This document shows, piece by piece, positions 30,494 through 39,235 of a stretch of DNA of 40,829 nucleotides. Positions within the stretch are counted from its first letter, which is position 1. The number at the start of each line of letters is the position of its first letter. Both the position numbers and the translations under genes were made by a program. Below the pieces are notes generated by a model. The model was given only the letters and a program-made list of their open reading frames with translations. It did no database searches and was not told where the DNA came from. Source of the stretch: Hypsibius dujardini (taxonomy: Eukaryota > Tardigrada > Eutardigrada > Parachela > Hypsibiidae); assembly GCA_001579985.1 (NCBI GenBank), contig LRSR01002836.1, positions 1 to 40,829 of the forward strand, given 5' to 3'.

Positions 30494-32497
30494 ATGGCGC
30501 ATCCGCCGTTGGACTTCGGCTTCAGGGATCTCTTGCACCCGGCAGGTAAAAGTCCGAATTGTTTGTGGTGCAACCAGGGAAGCTTCACGGAATTTGAAGT
30601 TGCTTCCCCGTTTGACAGATTTGCTGACTCAGACTCCTCGCCGAAAGATCGACCACGAATGCCCAATCGGTCCAGACGGGAAACTCTACGACGCCCAAGC
30701 CCTCAAGCTCAATAACAATAAGTTCCTGTCGGTGGCGGGTCTGCCGGAGATCCTGCCGCGGATCCTGGTCGATCCGGAAGCCATTTCATGGGTGGACTTG
30801 TCCTTCAATAACCTCACTCATGTCGAACCGGTTTGTCCAATATGAATGAATATCTCGTAGGATTTATTCCTGTACAGCTGTAGCGGAATTAATTCTTCAG
30901 TCCACACCCGAACCCATGCGCCCACACATGTCAAGTCTATGAGTGGGCGCTGGAATGGGCGTGGGCCGAAAAAGTAACTCTGCCACAGCTGTATTCTGTA
31001 CCGTACCGTCTGCTCGCGATCTCAAGGGACACTTTTCTGCCCTACCCGTAAATTTTAACCAACCCGGCCGTGCCTATTCAGTGCCGTTCATCAAATAAAC
31101 ACTGTAGGGAGAAATATACGGAACAGCACGACTGTACAATCAATCGATCGAGCACAAGGAGTATGCTGTGAGAAATGAGCCAATCAGAAAAGAGTGAATC
31201 AGATTGAACGTTCAATGGAGTGCCGGGCCATATCGAGGGAGGCGGGGCTTAGCTGTCCCTTGAGATCGCGAGCAGACGGTATTAGGACATACAGTAAGGC
31301 ACCATCCACATATTAAGTAATCAAAGGAGGGTAGGTGGGGTGGTCTGGATCCTTGATTACTCACCAGTAAAATAGACCCCGCCCTCTAGTATAATTTGAT
31401 CATCTGGGTAGGTGGGTGGTTGAAAAATGCCATTTTTTCATTATTAATATGTGTATGACGCTTAAGCGACAGAATTTAATCTAACGGAGGGTTCCGGAAA
31501 TGGACAAAGGGGGCGGGACAGGAGTAATAATTGAACAATCAACCAATCAACTTCGCTCTGATTCCTCCGAAGCTCCGCAGGTTGATTGATTGATTGTTCA
31601 AGTAATAACCCTGCCCCGCCCCTTTTGCCAGTTTCCGGTACCTTCCATTAGATTAAATTCTGTCGCTTACTGTAGTATATGATACTAGTCCTTACACAAA
31701 GAGCAGTTATCAATTTTTTGGGTAAAAGTGATTTTGTCAAACGAGGGATTTCACTAGAGTCAAACTTGAATCAGGATTTTGTCTTGACATCAAGAGAAAA
31801 ATGGTGGTGAAGGACTGAAGCTCCGGCCAAGGAGCTGTAGGTCATCGCTCAAAACGAGCGCATGTATTTTCGGTTGCTGGCGATATAGCGAACCTCTCAG
31901 CTCCGCCCACTGACCCCCAGATATTTTTCTGCTAGAGCCAATCTCTCCATAATGGGAATTTTTAGGAAGAGAATAAATCTCCCGAGTTTTTGTGGAATAT
32001 TTCGATTGCGTTGCGACGGAACCGGATGTTTCGGATTTTTTCAAATCGTCCTAATCTTAAAATTAGGACAATTAATCAGAATTAAAAATTCAGAGCAATT
32101 GGAGTTTGAAATCATCGTTTCGCGCTTTTCGTCCCCTTGTAAGATTATTGAGTGAAGGAATAGAAACTGTTGATGCAGGTTCTTCTCCAACTGAAAAACC
32201 TCCAAATTTTATATCTGCATGGAAACAACATCATCGACTTTCCCCACTTGGAGATTTTGAACGGCGGCATCACCATCCGCACGCTCACGCTGCACGGCAA
32301 TCCGGTCGACCGCACAGTCGGATATCGCTTCATTGTCATTTCCTGGCTGCGGCAGCTGAAAAGTATGTCTGTCTGTTTGTCTGTCTGTCTCTTCGTTTAC
32401 CTGTCTGTCTGTCCGTTTGCCTTTTCGTTACCTCTGTCTGTCTGTTTGTCTGTCTCTTCGTTTACCTGTCTGTCTGTCCGTTTGTATCTTCGTTTAC

Positions 32498-32561
<64 letters not shown>

Positions 32562-32745
32562 AAATACACAACAGCAACGTGTACAAGAGGCAGCAGCAGC
32601 TTATGCAGCCGGCAACGATAGCACTTATTCATTTTCAGATCTAGATTTTAGCGTGGTCACGGATTTCGACCGGATGCAATCGGAAGTGTGGGGCCGGAAG
32701 TGGTTGATGATAAAAGCTAAGCTCAAGAAGGAAGATGGATATTGA
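30494..32745 (+). CDS. LRRC51: Leucine-rich repeat protein LRRC51
   Basis: Four exons: 30494-30545, 30619-30830, 32179-32362, 32639-32745. They give 184 residues (vertebrate LRRC51 is about 190). LRRC51 is a small LRR protein found in ciliated organisms, next to or fused with TOMT in mammals (LRTOMT); its biochemical role is poorly defined. Visible features are the N-terminal PPLDFGFRDLLH, then LRR segments LKLNNNKFLSVAGLPEIL, ISWVDLSFNNLTHVEP, LQILYLHGNNIIDFPHLEIL and IRTLTLHGNPVDRTVGYRFIV, and the C-terminal LDFSVVTDFDRMQSEVWGRK. Together these reproduce the family's repeat order and its capping region. The exon 2 acceptor at 30618 is chosen by phase; a nearby AG at 30632 would shift frame. 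Intron 2 (30831-32178) carries three MITEs in a row (F, C, D). Intron 3 starts directly in a TCTG array. Confidence 0.9.
31004..31281. mobile_element. MITE family F
   Basis: Perfect 28-bp terminal inverted repeats beginning TACCGTCTGCTCGCGATCTC. The right side carries GGAGGCGGGGCTTAGCTG at 31238-31255, the inverse of a family E internal motif. In LRRC51 intron 2, separated by 13 bases from MITE C copy 2. Confidence 0.93.
31295..31464. mobile_element. MITE family C, copy 2 (single unit)
   Basis: The left end TAAGGCACCATCCACATATT and the right end ATTAATATGTGTATGACGCTTA are inverted. The interior has one copy of the 68-bp unit's landmarks (GGTCTGGATCCTTGATTACT, AGACCCCGCCCTC). Directly abuts MITE D copy 2. 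Confidence 0.88.
31464..31674. mobile_element. MITE family D, copy 2
   Basis: GCGACAGAATTTAATCTAA on the left, TTAGATTAAATTCTGTCGC on the right, both perfect. The interior has one CAATCAACCAATCAACT ... GGTTGATTGATTGATTG hairpin framed by GGGGGCGGGACAGG and CCTGCCCCGCCCC. Confidence 0.92.
32364..32562. repeat. TCTG array in LRRC51 intron 3
   Basis: TCTG units with TTTG, TCCG, CGTT and TACC variants, starting within the splice donor itself (A/GTATGTCTGTC). Confidence 0.92.
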
Positions 32746-33097
32746 GAGTACTTTCTACAATCGATAAATTTAGGCAGCAGCAAATCAAAACACGTCACGA
32801 ACTAGGCTCGGCAGGAAGAAAGGCGGATTGTCGAACACTTGTCTCAACTTCTCTCTGTTGTCTCTGAATTTCAGAACAGCATACTAAACTGAGCAGGTTC
32901 GAATAGCCGAGCCAACGCGGCGGGGCTAAGTTCCAAGTGTGTGTGTGTGTGTGTGTGTGTGAAACAAAAAATTAAGAAACCAATTGGTGATTCGAAGAAG
33001 AAAAGGAGGGAGACATGTCTGTCTGTGTGAAATTCTCCGCGAATGAAATCACAGGGGACCGTAACGGAACTTTCTTGCTGCTTCCGACTACGAACGT
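32746..33097. other. Convergent 3' intergenic region of LRRC51 and LAMTOR1
   Basis: 352 bases between two stop codons facing each other, with a (GT)n run at 32939-32960. Both 3' UTRs must lie here or overlap. No canonical AATAAA was seen on either strand. Confidence 0.5.
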
Positions 33098-34465
33098 CTA
33101 AGACATGGCGAAGTTGACGATCAGCTCCTCACCGTGTTGAACTGCAAAGGACTGATAGGCGCTTTCCATGTTGGCCGACAAATTCCTTATCTGAAACAGG
33201 ACAGGGAAGATAGCTTAAAAACCGAATAAAAAACAGCGACATCAAATAATCCATGACAGGATCATGGCCGATAACCTTCTGGTAGCAAATCCACTAAATA
33301 AGAAATGAAAAAAGCACCCCATACCAGTTCCAAGTCGGCGGCGGAGATAACCGGGAGGGCGGCAAGGCGTTCCACAGGCATGTTGCCTTCCGGGAGCGGC
33401 TCCCGTTTCTTCGATCGGTTCTTCAAGTGGACCGTCGCAGTTTGAAGCTTTTGGCTAAAAGGAAATAGTGAACTGATACAGTGTCCTGTTATAGGGATGA
33501 AGTGGCATCGTCAATGTAAGTACGCGAAAAATAATTTATAGACCCGAACCAGGATTTAGGATAAACTCTAGATTGAAGTGATTGATTGTTGATTGAATGC
33601 CCGTTTTAACGCAGCTCATCAATCAGCCAATCAAACACCGTGGCTAGTGACTAGACTGAAGTGATTGATTGTTGATTGACTGCCCGTTTTAACGCAGCTC
33701 ATCAATCAGCCAATCAAACACCGTGGCCAGTGACTAGATTGAAGTGATTGATTGTTGATTGACTGCCCGTTTTAACGCAGCTCATCAATCAGCCAATCAA
33801 ACACAGTGGCCCGTGACTAGGCTGAAGTGATTGATTGTTGATTGACTGCCCGTTTTAACGCAGCTCATCAATCAGCCAATCAAACACCGTGGCTAGTGAC
33901 TAGATTGAAGTGATTGATAGTTGATTGACTGCCCGTTTTAACGCAGCTCATCAATCAGCCAATCAAACACAGTGGCCAGTGACTAACCTGTAGGTTTTGG
34001 CCTTCTCGCTGAACTCGTGCTGTTCCATGCCGTGGGCATCCAACGCAGCCACATCGATCACGTTACTGCAAAACAGAATTACTTCACCTGCCAATAAAAG
34101 CTCGTGCCGAAATTCCAATACCTGGCGGCTTTGTGGAGGATGCGATTCAAAGCGGACTGTTCGTCATTCTTCTTCAGCACTGAGTTGGTTCTCGTGTTGT
34201 ACTCTCCCCCTTGCGGTTCGATGGCTTGCGCACGAGTAGCTCCGTTGAGAAGCCTCGTTTGTTCACTTTGACCGTCACTCTGGTCACAAAAAAAGATATT
34301 TGGTATAAGAAAAAACATTTAGTAATTACGAGGCATCTACTCTAAAGTGAAACACCCATGCAACACAGAGAGCCGGCCTGTTTTATGGCTATCGACTCGT
34401 CTAAATTCCCTTACATCATTTTGGCTATCGTCCCCTCCGCAGCAGCTTTTACAAATGTTTCCCAT
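33098..34465 (-). CDS. LAMTOR1: Ragulator scaffold subunit LAMTOR1 (p18)
   Basis: Five minus-strand exons: 34465-34415, 34279-34122, 34065-33988, 33454-33325, 33190-33098. They give 169 residues (human LAMTOR1 is 161). LAMTOR1 wraps the other Ragulator subunits and anchors the complex to lysosomes, where it recruits Rag GTPases for mTORC1 activation. The N-terminus MGNICKSCCGG has the myristoylation Gly2 and candidate palmitoylation cysteines at 5, 8 and 9. Further landmarks are RLLNGATRA, SALNRILHKAASNVIDVAALDAHGMEQHEFSEKAKTY (family signature split by intron 2), PLPEGNMPVERLAALPVISAADLELIRNLSANMESAYQ and the C-terminal GEELIVNFAM. All phases agree. Intron 3 is filled by an 83-bp tandem repeat that reaches the splice donor. 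The gene is head to head with the NDC1-like gene, 530 bases apart. Confidence 0.93.
33571..33987. repeat. 83 bp tandem repeat, five copies, in LAMTOR1 intron 3
   Basis: GAAGTGATTGATTGTTGATT recurs at 33575, 33658, 33741, 33824 and 33907, exactly 83 bases apart. Each unit also has GCCCGTTTTAACGCAGCTC and CAATCAGCCAATCAAACAC, so each can fold back through TGATTG/CAATCA. The last unit runs into the splice donor of the 33988-34065 exon. Confidence 0.95.
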
Positions 34466-34995
34466 GATTTTTTAACGCAGAATGATTGACTGGTCGTAGG
34501 GTCGAAAGGAAGTAGAATTTTCGGGCGCAGCTGCGAGCTGCGAGGAATTTTGTGGGAGGAAAAATGAAATCTTCGTCCAAATTAACGTTGAAAGCACAAC
34601 CGTTTTCGGGGGATAACTCCTCCCCAGTTTCGATGTCAAATTTTTTTAATGTTCCCAGAAAGAGGAAGTAAGATTTGAAGGAAAAAACGAAAATTTGCAG
34701 AAAGTCAAGAGTTAAAAAAACAACAACCAGAGATTTAATGTAGTGAGCGCTAGATAAAATAAGGGAGCGTCAGATTAGATACAGGAGCGCCGAAACAGAG
34801 TAAATGAACGCCAAAATAGACTATGTGAGCGTCAAAATAGAATACATGATCGCCCAAATAGAATAAGGGAACGCCTAACTAGATCAGTGAGCGTAGAATA
34901 GAATAAGTGAGCGCCAGAATAGAACAACTGAGTTTGTTCGCCTCGATTTGAAAAGGTCTAAGAAAAACTATTCCGCTTCTCTCTTGCCAGCCGTC
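34466..34995. promoter_or_regulatory. Divergent promoter region of LAMTOR1 and NDC1-like genes, with 22 bp degenerate repeats
   Basis: 530 bases between two divergent start codons. From about 34741 to 34931 runs a degenerate series of about nine units close to GTGAGCGCCAAAATAGAATAA, roughly 22 bases each. No other features are recognised. The NDC1 start is preceded by a CTCTTGCCAG acceptor-like site, so the leader may be spliced. Confidence 0.55.
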
Positions 34996-36293
34996 ATGAA
35001 TAATTTCAACGCGCGGTACGTACACTTCAACGGGCAACGTTTCCCGGCTGGCACAAACATCAACAGCGGTAATCCTTCCGACTCGCTTTCCATGTCCAGC
35101 ATGACGACGGCGGGAACCTCAATGGCGGCGTCCGCCAGCGGCAACGGCAACGACAACAACGCGAGCAACAGCATCACCGCTCAATCTCGTCCACTGGAGC
35201 CAAAATACCGTCGTTTATCCGATCTGGAGCGCAATGTGGACCGCAGTCGTAAGTGGTGCATTGAAAATGCCCTGAAAATTACTGTCGGAGAACCGGTTGT
35301 TTTATTCTTCATAAATTTACAATGTGTGAAGCCGGTTGATTGAAGTAGTGAACACAATCTCAAGCGCATCAAGAGATCAATCAAGCAATAGCTCTAATCG
35401 TGTTATTGTAGGTTCGTACCTGTCAATGGTTGATTGATTGACTTGAATCGCGCTGAATAATTTCATTTTTTTTAACGGATGATCTCTTTATTCTGTGGAT
35501 CTCTTGATTTTATTTCGTACGAGTCACACCAATTTGCGGAGTCATGGTTTCCGTATTTGCAGAGGCAGAAAGTTTGAAAATGATGCGACTTGGCCATCGC
35601 GAAGGACACCGGCTGCTGATCGCACCGCGCGATTTCTTCTACCGGAATCTCCTCATCCCTGTAGCGGCACGGGCTTTCCTGCTGCAGCTATGGACGTCAT
35701 ATTTTCTCATCATCTGGTGGACCGGATTGGCCGGCATTCTTGATGTCATTTTTGCACATTGCTTCATCCGGACTGAGATGAGCTTTCTCCAGGTAAAACT
35801 TTCAACCACCAAAAGATTAGTACTGGTTTGATTGGTGGATTCGTGTATTTGCTGTACTGGAAGTAATTTGATTGTAATATTACTCAGGATCTGTGTTTCC
35901 ACTTGAGTCTGCCCACAATTTTCCGTCTTTGGACGATTCTCGGTGCGGTTCTACTCTCTGCCGCTTCCGTGTGGAACTACCTACAGCTTGTGCGGATCCC
36001 ACCGCCATTGTTCGCCAATCGGATGGCTAAATTGGTGGAGTTTCTCAAGACACTGGCATTCAACGGACCGTGTGCGCTGGTGTGTGCAGCAGTGGTTTGT
36101 CTCCGGCCCGAGTATCAAGTCCAGCACGAGATTTCAAGGATCATCCCGGTACCTGATGCCACGGCGAATTCGGGCGCTATTTCGACCAACACGGATGATG
36201 CGACCTCTTTGTCAGATGTCTTTCTGTGGGAGATTGTGCTCAAGACTGTTTTTGTAAGTTTAATTGCCGGTCCTTCCGATTTTTTGCCTATTG

Positions 36294-36334
<41 letters not shown>

Positions 36335-36356
36335 TGTGTCTGTGTCTGTCTGTCTG

Positions 36357-36397
<41 letters not shown>

Positions 36398-37875
36398 TTC
36401 TATTTGTCTATCTGTCTGTCTAATAAGGAATTTTGTGTGTGTTTTTAAGCCTGCGCTGTACCTAATGGCCACATTCGTCGCCGGTAATTTCGTCCACTTT
36501 TGGCTTGGGGACTTCTTCATCGGCGTCGTCAAAGTCTCCCCGCATGGGCCGTCACTGCTGTCCGTGCAAAACCCCTTCGTGTTTCTTAAGCAGTTATCCA
36601 TCACCATCTGCTCGGCCGTCATTGACGCAGTCCAACCCGTTCTTCTCCTTCCCGGGCGAAATTTCTGGAAGGTGACAGCACTTTTAATGGCCCTTCCGAT
36701 TCTCTTTCCGTTGACGGAGCTCTGCCGTTTGTGGCTGCAGTATCACTTTCTCGCCTTTGCCATTCTACACGCCTGGAAGCTGAATTTGCTGCAGATGCGC
36801 AGCAGCCTGGCGCAGCTGCATCGGTTCGGTCACTTGGAGCTGGTCGACTGGATCGCCTTGCCGCCGGTGTTGGCCAATCTACGGAAGCCGATTGGCTGGT
36901 GGTGGTGCGACTACCTGGAAATACAGTTGCGGGCGGTGTTTTTGGAGCAGTTGAAGAACCAACCCAATTTCCTGTCCGGTTTCTTGAGCATGCGGATACC
37001 GACGCGGGATTTGAATCAGCTCGACGGGTTCGTGCGATTCTGGCTGCAGCCCATTCAGGACTTCTCGCGGCATATGCACGTGGTTCAGTTTCTGGTGGAG
37101 GCGGATCAAGAGCCTCGAAGCCGTCGATTGGTAAGTTCGAGTGCTGAGCTGCTTAACGGGCCGTCATATTGTTTGACGAGTTTGCCCAAAAACGAGCGTG
37201 CAGGCAGATAAATAGAGGCGGACCAATAGACAGGCAGATTTATAGGATCTTTACTGGGCAGGCAGACAGACAGGTAGGCAGGCAGGCAGGCAGGCAGACA
37301 GACAGACAGACAGACAGATTCAGACGTTGACTACAAGCGTTTTTGATGAGAACATCTTAAGTTTAACTTTTTAGGATTTTCTGCACTGGGCTACGGGACA
37401 GCTGCAGCATCTCCACGACCACTACGCCCACAAATCCCTACGGACGCTGCTCGAGCAGGACTTCGCTGCCTATCAATTCGCCTGTCTGGCTAAGCCGTCA
37501 GTCAAAGTCATCGAACACGTCCGCTGCGTCGCCCTGTTTGCGGTACGCGCCAAAGCAGTGGATGCCCGAAATGTCCTCGGCGCCAACTACGGAAAAATCC
37601 TCGAGCAGGTGGCCGCGCTCTCGGTGATCCTGGAGAAAGCCGGGGAGCGGTTTGAAGATCTCACGGACGGCCGTCTCTTCCAGCAATACCCCAATATGGA
37701 GCCGTGTATTCGGTTTTACATCAAGTCCTACCGTCAGCTGGAGCATCTGACGCGGCTGAACCTCTCCGAACTGATCACCATTCTGGCCAAAGACATGAGC
37801 GAACTGAGGTTTAAGGAGTTCCCTGAGCTGATGCCGTACGTGGATAGTCTGTTTCAGCAGACCAAGAGTCGTTGA
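34996..37875 (+). CDS. NDC1: Probable nucleoporin NDC1 (TMEM48)
   Basis: Five exons: 34996-35248, 35563-35792, 35888-36253, 36450-37130, 37375-37875. They join in phase to 676 residues, matching the usual NDC1 length (about 674). NDC1 is the multi-pass membrane nucleoporin that anchors the pore complex and recruits ALADIN and NUP53. Residues 1-84 are Ser/Asn-rich and low in complexity. From about 110 to 400 there are roughly six hydrophobic segments (RAFLLQLWTSYFLIIWW, FRLWTILGAVLLSAASVW, FNGPCALVCAAVVCL, ALYLMATFVAGNFVHFWL, LSITICSAVIDAVQPVLLL, ALLMALPILFPLTELCRLWL). Residues 400-676 form a soluble helical domain (YAHKSLRTLLEQDFAAYQF, HVRCVALFAVRAKAVDARN). I assign NDC1 from length, topology and weak similarity of the C-terminal domain. 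No diagnostic motif makes it certain, and another multi-pass nuclear-envelope protein is possible. Introns 3 and 4 contain GT/TCTG and CAGG/CAGA arrays. Confidence 0.55.
36296..36415. repeat. (GT)n - GTGTCT - TCTG compound microsatellite
   Basis: About 18 GT units pass into GTCTGT and then TCTG units with few errors, in intron 3 of the NDC1-like gene. Shows all three of the window's common simple repeats in one continuous tract. Confidence 0.95.
37255..37320. repeat. CAGG/CAGA array in intron 4 of the NDC1-like gene
   Basis: Short CAGG block followed by five CAGA units. It ends about 55 bases before the acceptor at 37374. Confidence 0.92.
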
Positions 37876-39235
37876 AATGAACCCTTCCATTGGCCTAGCA
37901 CAGCAAACTGATGCTCCTTCTTTTATAGTTTTCTAATGTATTTCAGTGTTCGCAGTATGCAATGTGATCTTAATTTTCGGACTGGCCTAAGAAATTCACT
38001 GATTTTAAGTTTTGCGTCGCCACGCATTCTGTTAATAGCACTTCATACCAATTGTCTTAACTCTTATTTAACAGGTCTTGTAAATTGTTGATTGATCAGT
38101 CGATTGATTGACTGATTCAGTACTGACCAACGGAGCTCAAGTTTTACAGCCAATAAATAAATCAAGGGCTCGGTCAACCGTGTTGCGTTGCTGGACCCCT
38201 GTGATACTAAAGGGGACCGGACAAGGGGCGAAGCCCCGCCTTCTCTCCCCTCACTTGTTTATCGATCGCAATCACATTCTCCACATCCGGGGCGCACATG
38301 GAGTAAGGAAAAAAAACGTCTGCACCGATTCCGCCCACCGTATTCGAATTTTTTTCCAAACTGATTATACTCCCTACTTTCTGTTTCTGCGAGGTTTCTG
38401 CAGTACTTTGATTTCGTCTCCACCCAATTTCACCAGCAGAAGAAGGATAACTCAGCTACGAAATTGAAAGCGCCTATCAGGCGTCTGTAAGTGATCTCCT
38501 CTTTTAGAAATCCAGATACGTTGTATATATCTTTCTGATTGCATTTTGAAGTTCACATGTATGTCCCGTTTTTGACCAAAACTTTTTTGACGCGCTCTGT
38601 ATGTATGGATGTATGTTAATCCACAATATCGTGGGCTAGTGCAGCTTGCAAATGTTGAACACTTCAGTTATCGATTGATTGTTGATTGGATGACGAAAGC
38701 GTGGGCCTAAAATCTGATAGCTTGGTAGATAGATTGATTGATTGAGTTATTGTTGAGAAATCAGTAATAAAGTCACGTGCCCGTTTTCCGTGGCCTTCCT
38801 CATCCTTCCCAAACGTCAACAGCAACATCCCCACACGTATTAAAGATTTTTATGATATGCATTCGTATTCTCCGGGTATTTTTTGGTACAATTCTCCTTA
38901 CAATCGATCGAGTTCAACAATATTAGACCTGCCTGAAGATTGCATGTCTTTCTATGCGTTGACTGATTGTTAGATGCAGTGTTTGGTTGCTTGATTGATT
39001 GATGCAATGTACGGTTGCTTGATTGTTGACTGCAGTTTTTGGTTGCTTGATTGATTGATCCAATGTTTGGTTGCTTGATTGTTGATTGATGGTCTTCTCT
39101 AGTTGCTCGCCCTTTTTCTGCTCAGGTCATCACGTGATTGTACTTCCTCCTTCCTGTTAGTTTGTGCGCTCACTCATTCGACTGGCGCTCTCTTGGATTT
39201 TAGGTGCGACCGTATTCTCCACCAACTGAGGCAGA
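37876..39235. other. Intergenic region between NDC1-like and V-ATPase a genes
   Basis: Contains an AATAAA at 38152-38157 (277 bases past the NDC1-like stop). There is a TTGATTGATTG-rich, roughly 35-40 bp repeat region at 38955-39090. Just upstream of the next gene a TTTTAG acceptor at about 39203 suggests a spliced 5' leader. Frames at 38108-38467 have no recognisable protein features. Confidence 0.45.
38152..38157 (+). terminator. Candidate poly(A) signal of the NDC1-like gene
   Basis: AATAAATAAAT on the sense strand, 277 bases after the stop. Position is reasonable for a 3' end; usage is inferred. Confidence 0.5.

Noticed and set aside
33571-33987. Regularly spaced repeats resembling a CRISPR array
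   Set aside because: The whole 83-bp unit is repeated without unique spacers, in a eukaryotic intron; it is a minisatellite.
38108-38467. Open frame of 119 codons downstream of the NDC1-like gene
   Set aside because: It spans the NDC1-like poly(A) signal region, has no recognisable domain, and its codon and amino-acid composition is unlike that of the confirmed exons.
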